A DNA stretch of 8,171 nucleotides, from the NCBI GenBank assembly GCA_903831635.1, contig CAIKYN010000030.1:1-8171 (forward strand), given 5' to 3'. The notes under the pieces are model-generated. The model had not been told where the DNA came from. It made no database searches and worked only from the letters and a program-made list of their open reading frames with translations. The first letter of the stretch is position 1. Each line of letters opens with the position of its first letter. Below are positions 6,700 to 8,171 of this stretch, piece by piece. The DNA comes from an uncultured Spartobacteria bacterium. Lineage in GTDB: Bacteria > Verrucomicrobiota > Verrucomicrobiia > Chthoniobacterales > UBA6821. Made by a program: the position numbers and the translations under genes.

Positions 6700-7980
6700 T
6701 TAGGAATGATGAAGTCTGGATCCATTCATCAATCCTTCAACCAAGGCACAGTTTCTAACCGTAGCACCTTGGTGGGGTTGGAGTACTTGCCATGCCGAGG
6801 CTACCATGGAGGCTCTTTGAGTCTCATGAGCTAAGAGGGGGCAAGTGACGGTCACAATCTCGTCGCAGTTTTTCGTCCGAATTGCGGCGCCCGCTTCGCA
6901 GAGTTGTGAGGCGAGGGGTTCGAAGTTTGCGGTATGAGGGCCGATCAGCACCGGAGCACCAGCCTGCAGAGGCTCGATCATGTTCTGTCCGCCTCGATTG
7001 ACGGAACAGGGGAGGCTCTTGCCGACAAAGACGATCGTGGCTTTGGAATACCAAGCACTGAGTTCTCCGGTGGTGTCGAGTAGGAGCGGCTCTTCGGAAA
7101 GCGCTGCCCCTTCGGACCTGAGATGGCAGTGAATTCCAAGAATCTTCAGCGTGCGGCGAATTTCTTCCCGCCTTTCCACATGACGGGGAGTGATGACCAG
7201 ACGAAGGTTTGGAAATTCTTTTTTCAACGTCAGCCATGCCGCCGCGACTTCGTTCTCCTCTCCCTCATGGGTACTTGCGGCCAGAAAGATGAGGTCATTG
7301 TTTCGGGAGATGTTCGGTCCGTTCTTGGAGTCGTGTTTGATGTTGCCTGTGAGGTGGAGTAGTTCCTGCTGCACCCCAAGCGAGATCCATCGGATCTCAT
7401 CCGAGGGATCAGTCAAGGTGATTAGGTCGAGTTGGTTGAAAAAGGGAGCCGTGAAGGCACGGGCACGGCGGAATCGTTTCTCGGATCGTGGTGAGAGGCG
7501 GGCGTTCAGGAGTGCGGTGGGAATGCCAAGCTCTTTGCAGGCTGCGATGCGGTTGGGCCAGAGGTCGGCCTCCACCATGAGGAGTGCCGAGGGATGAAGG
7601 CGACGGATCAGCCGGGAGGTGATGACGGGAAGATCGATCGGATTGGCGATCGGCTCCAGCCACTGGGAAGCAGATCTCTCGAGAATTGCGAGCCCCGTGG
7701 AGGTCGTGGTGCTGATGAGGAATCTTGACTGGGGATTGCGTGCGTGAAACTCGGTGGCAAATTTCAGTGCGACGCCGACTTCTCCAACGCTGACTGCATG
7801 GATCCAGATTCTGTTTTGGCCAATCCGGAGAGCAGTCTCCTGATCGAAGATGCCGAAGCGCTGGAGTGCCTTGTTTCCATATCCGCCCCGTTTCCGGATG
7901 CGGAGGAGATATCCCGGCAAGAGGATCAGCAGGATCGGAAGGAAAAGTAGATTGTAGAGAAAGAGAGTGATCCTTCTCAT
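6700..7980 (-). CDS. waaA: 3-deoxy-D-manno-octulosonic acid (Kdo) transferase
   Basis: WaaA (KdtA) moves Kdo from CMP-Kdo to lipid A precursor at the inner face of the inner membrane, building the LPS inner core. The 426-aa length is normal. Residues 4-26 are one N-terminal hydrophobic anchor followed by basic residues. Motifs in order: IHAVSVGEV (60-68; Glu67 is the likely catalytic base), STTTSTG (90-96), VEADLWPN (136-143; the family usually reads ETELWPN), LLNARLS (157-163), GNIKHD (212-217), ASTHEGEE (235-242), ITPRHVERR (263-271), FVGKSL (318-323) and RGGQNMIEP (329-337). No key residue is missing. The ATG at 7980 overlaps the stop of the upstream methyltransferase gene (ATGA) and has no Shine-Dalgarno, so translation is probably coupled. 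The gene is convergent with the PHP-glycosyltransferase. It shows that the host makes Kdo-containing LPS; whether one or two Kdo units are added cannot be told from sequence. Confidence 0.97.
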   Translation of the reverse strand: MRRITLFLYNLLFLPILLILLPGYLLRIRKRGGYGNKALQRFGIFDQETALRIGQNRIWIHAVSVGEVGVALKFATEFHARNPQSRFLISTTTSTGLAILERSASQWLEPIANPIDLPVITSRLIRRLHPSALLMVEADLWPNRIAACKELGIPTALLNARLSPRSEKRFRRARAFTAPFFNQLDLITLTDPSDEIRWISLGVQQELLHLTGNIKHDSKNGPNISRNNDLIFLAASTHEGEENEVAAAWLTLKKEFPNLRLVITPRHVERREEIRRTLKILGIHCHLRSEGAALSEEPLLLDTTGELSAWYSKATIVFVGKSLPCSVNRGGQNMIEPLQAGAPVLIGPHTANFEPLASQLCEAGAAIRTKNCDEIVTVTCPLLAHETQRASMVASAWQVLQPHQGATVRNCALVEGLMNGSRLHHS

Positions 7981-8171
7981 GAGGATTGGCGAAGGATCAG
8001 GATGCGGGACTCGCCGTAACTCCGGTCAGAGAGGATCTCCCAAGGGATCGGTGACGCAAGGGAGGGGAGAGGCTGTCTCCGCTCGCACTCTAGGATAAGC
8101 AGTCCCTCGGCGCCGAGCGCCTTGCCGAGATTAGGATTAGCAAGGAGCATGTCGGCCAGATTGGTTAGATC
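7977..8171 (-). CDS. rsmD: RsmD-like 16S rRNA (guanine-966-N2)-methyltransferase, C-terminal fragment
   Basis: The last 64 codons of a gene that enters from the right edge. The readable end includes NLADMLLANPNL, EGLLILECERRQPLP and WEILSDRSYGESRILIL. The last two match the closing strands of RsmD, where the family has a G-x-L-x-x-E strand followed by a (K/R)-x-Y-G-(D/E)-(T/S) turn. RsmD methylates G966 of 16S rRNA with S-adenosylmethionine during small-subunit assembly. The catalytic NPPY/DPPF-type motif lies outside the window, so the call rests on the C-terminus alone. Another class I methyltransferase of the same group is possible. The TGA stop overlaps the waaA start by four bases (ATGA). 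Confidence 0.7.
   Translation of the reverse strand, partial: DLTNLADMLLANPNLGKALGAEGLLILECERRQPLPSLASPIPWEILSDRSYGESRILILRQSS

Noticed and set aside
6707..6731. Inverted repeat TGATGAA / TTCATCA as a terminator
   Set aside because: The stem is 7 bp and AT-rich with an 11-nt loop and no T-run, and it lies in the waaA coding end.

Overview
The window holds six complete or nearly complete protein genes and two genes cut by its edges, packed with little intergenic space. The Kdo transferase (LPS inner core) shows a Gram-negative envelope. The wording of FtsH (HEAGHALLN, proline-rich tail) and of the deacetylase/glycosyltransferase pair, the weak Shine-Dalgarno signals and the moderately high GC content suggest a member of the Verrucomicrobiota. 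That placement is an inference from remembered family features, not a database result. I see no tRNA, rRNA, CRISPR array, insertion sequence or phage gene.

Left block (positions 1-3387, all minus strand, read right to left): ftsH, then a HupE/UreJ-family membrane protein, then an unrecognised secreted or membrane-anchored protein of 168 aa, then the first 25 codons of an ABC-transporter ATPase that resembles the metal-uptake type. ftsH and hupE are 32 nt apart, and the 168-aa gene and the ATPase overlap by ATGA. The last three genes look like a transition-metal handling group placed behind ftsH. The 109-nt gap before the 168-aa gene carries a strong hairpin that buries the only Shine-Dalgarno-like sequence, which makes it the best candidate regulatory site in the window.

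Middle block (3432-6678, plus strand, divergent from ftsH): a DUF2334-type polysaccharide deacetylase followed after 16 nt by a 798-aa protein with an N-terminal PHP (metallo-phosphoesterase) domain, a helical middle region and a C-terminal GT4 glycosyltransferase of the SqdX/MgtA kind. The two probably act in one pathway that builds or trims an envelope glycan or glycolipid. This is the most interesting part of the window. The PHP domain appears to have lost some expected metal-ligand histidines, which raises the question of whether it is a catalyst or a scaffold.

Right block (6700-8171, minus strand, convergent with the middle block): the C-terminal part of rsmD (16S rRNA m2G966 methyltransferase) overlaps by ATGA the start of waaA/kdtA (Kdo transferase). 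The stop codons of the glycosyltransferase and waaA are separated by only 21 nt, and I see no terminator there.
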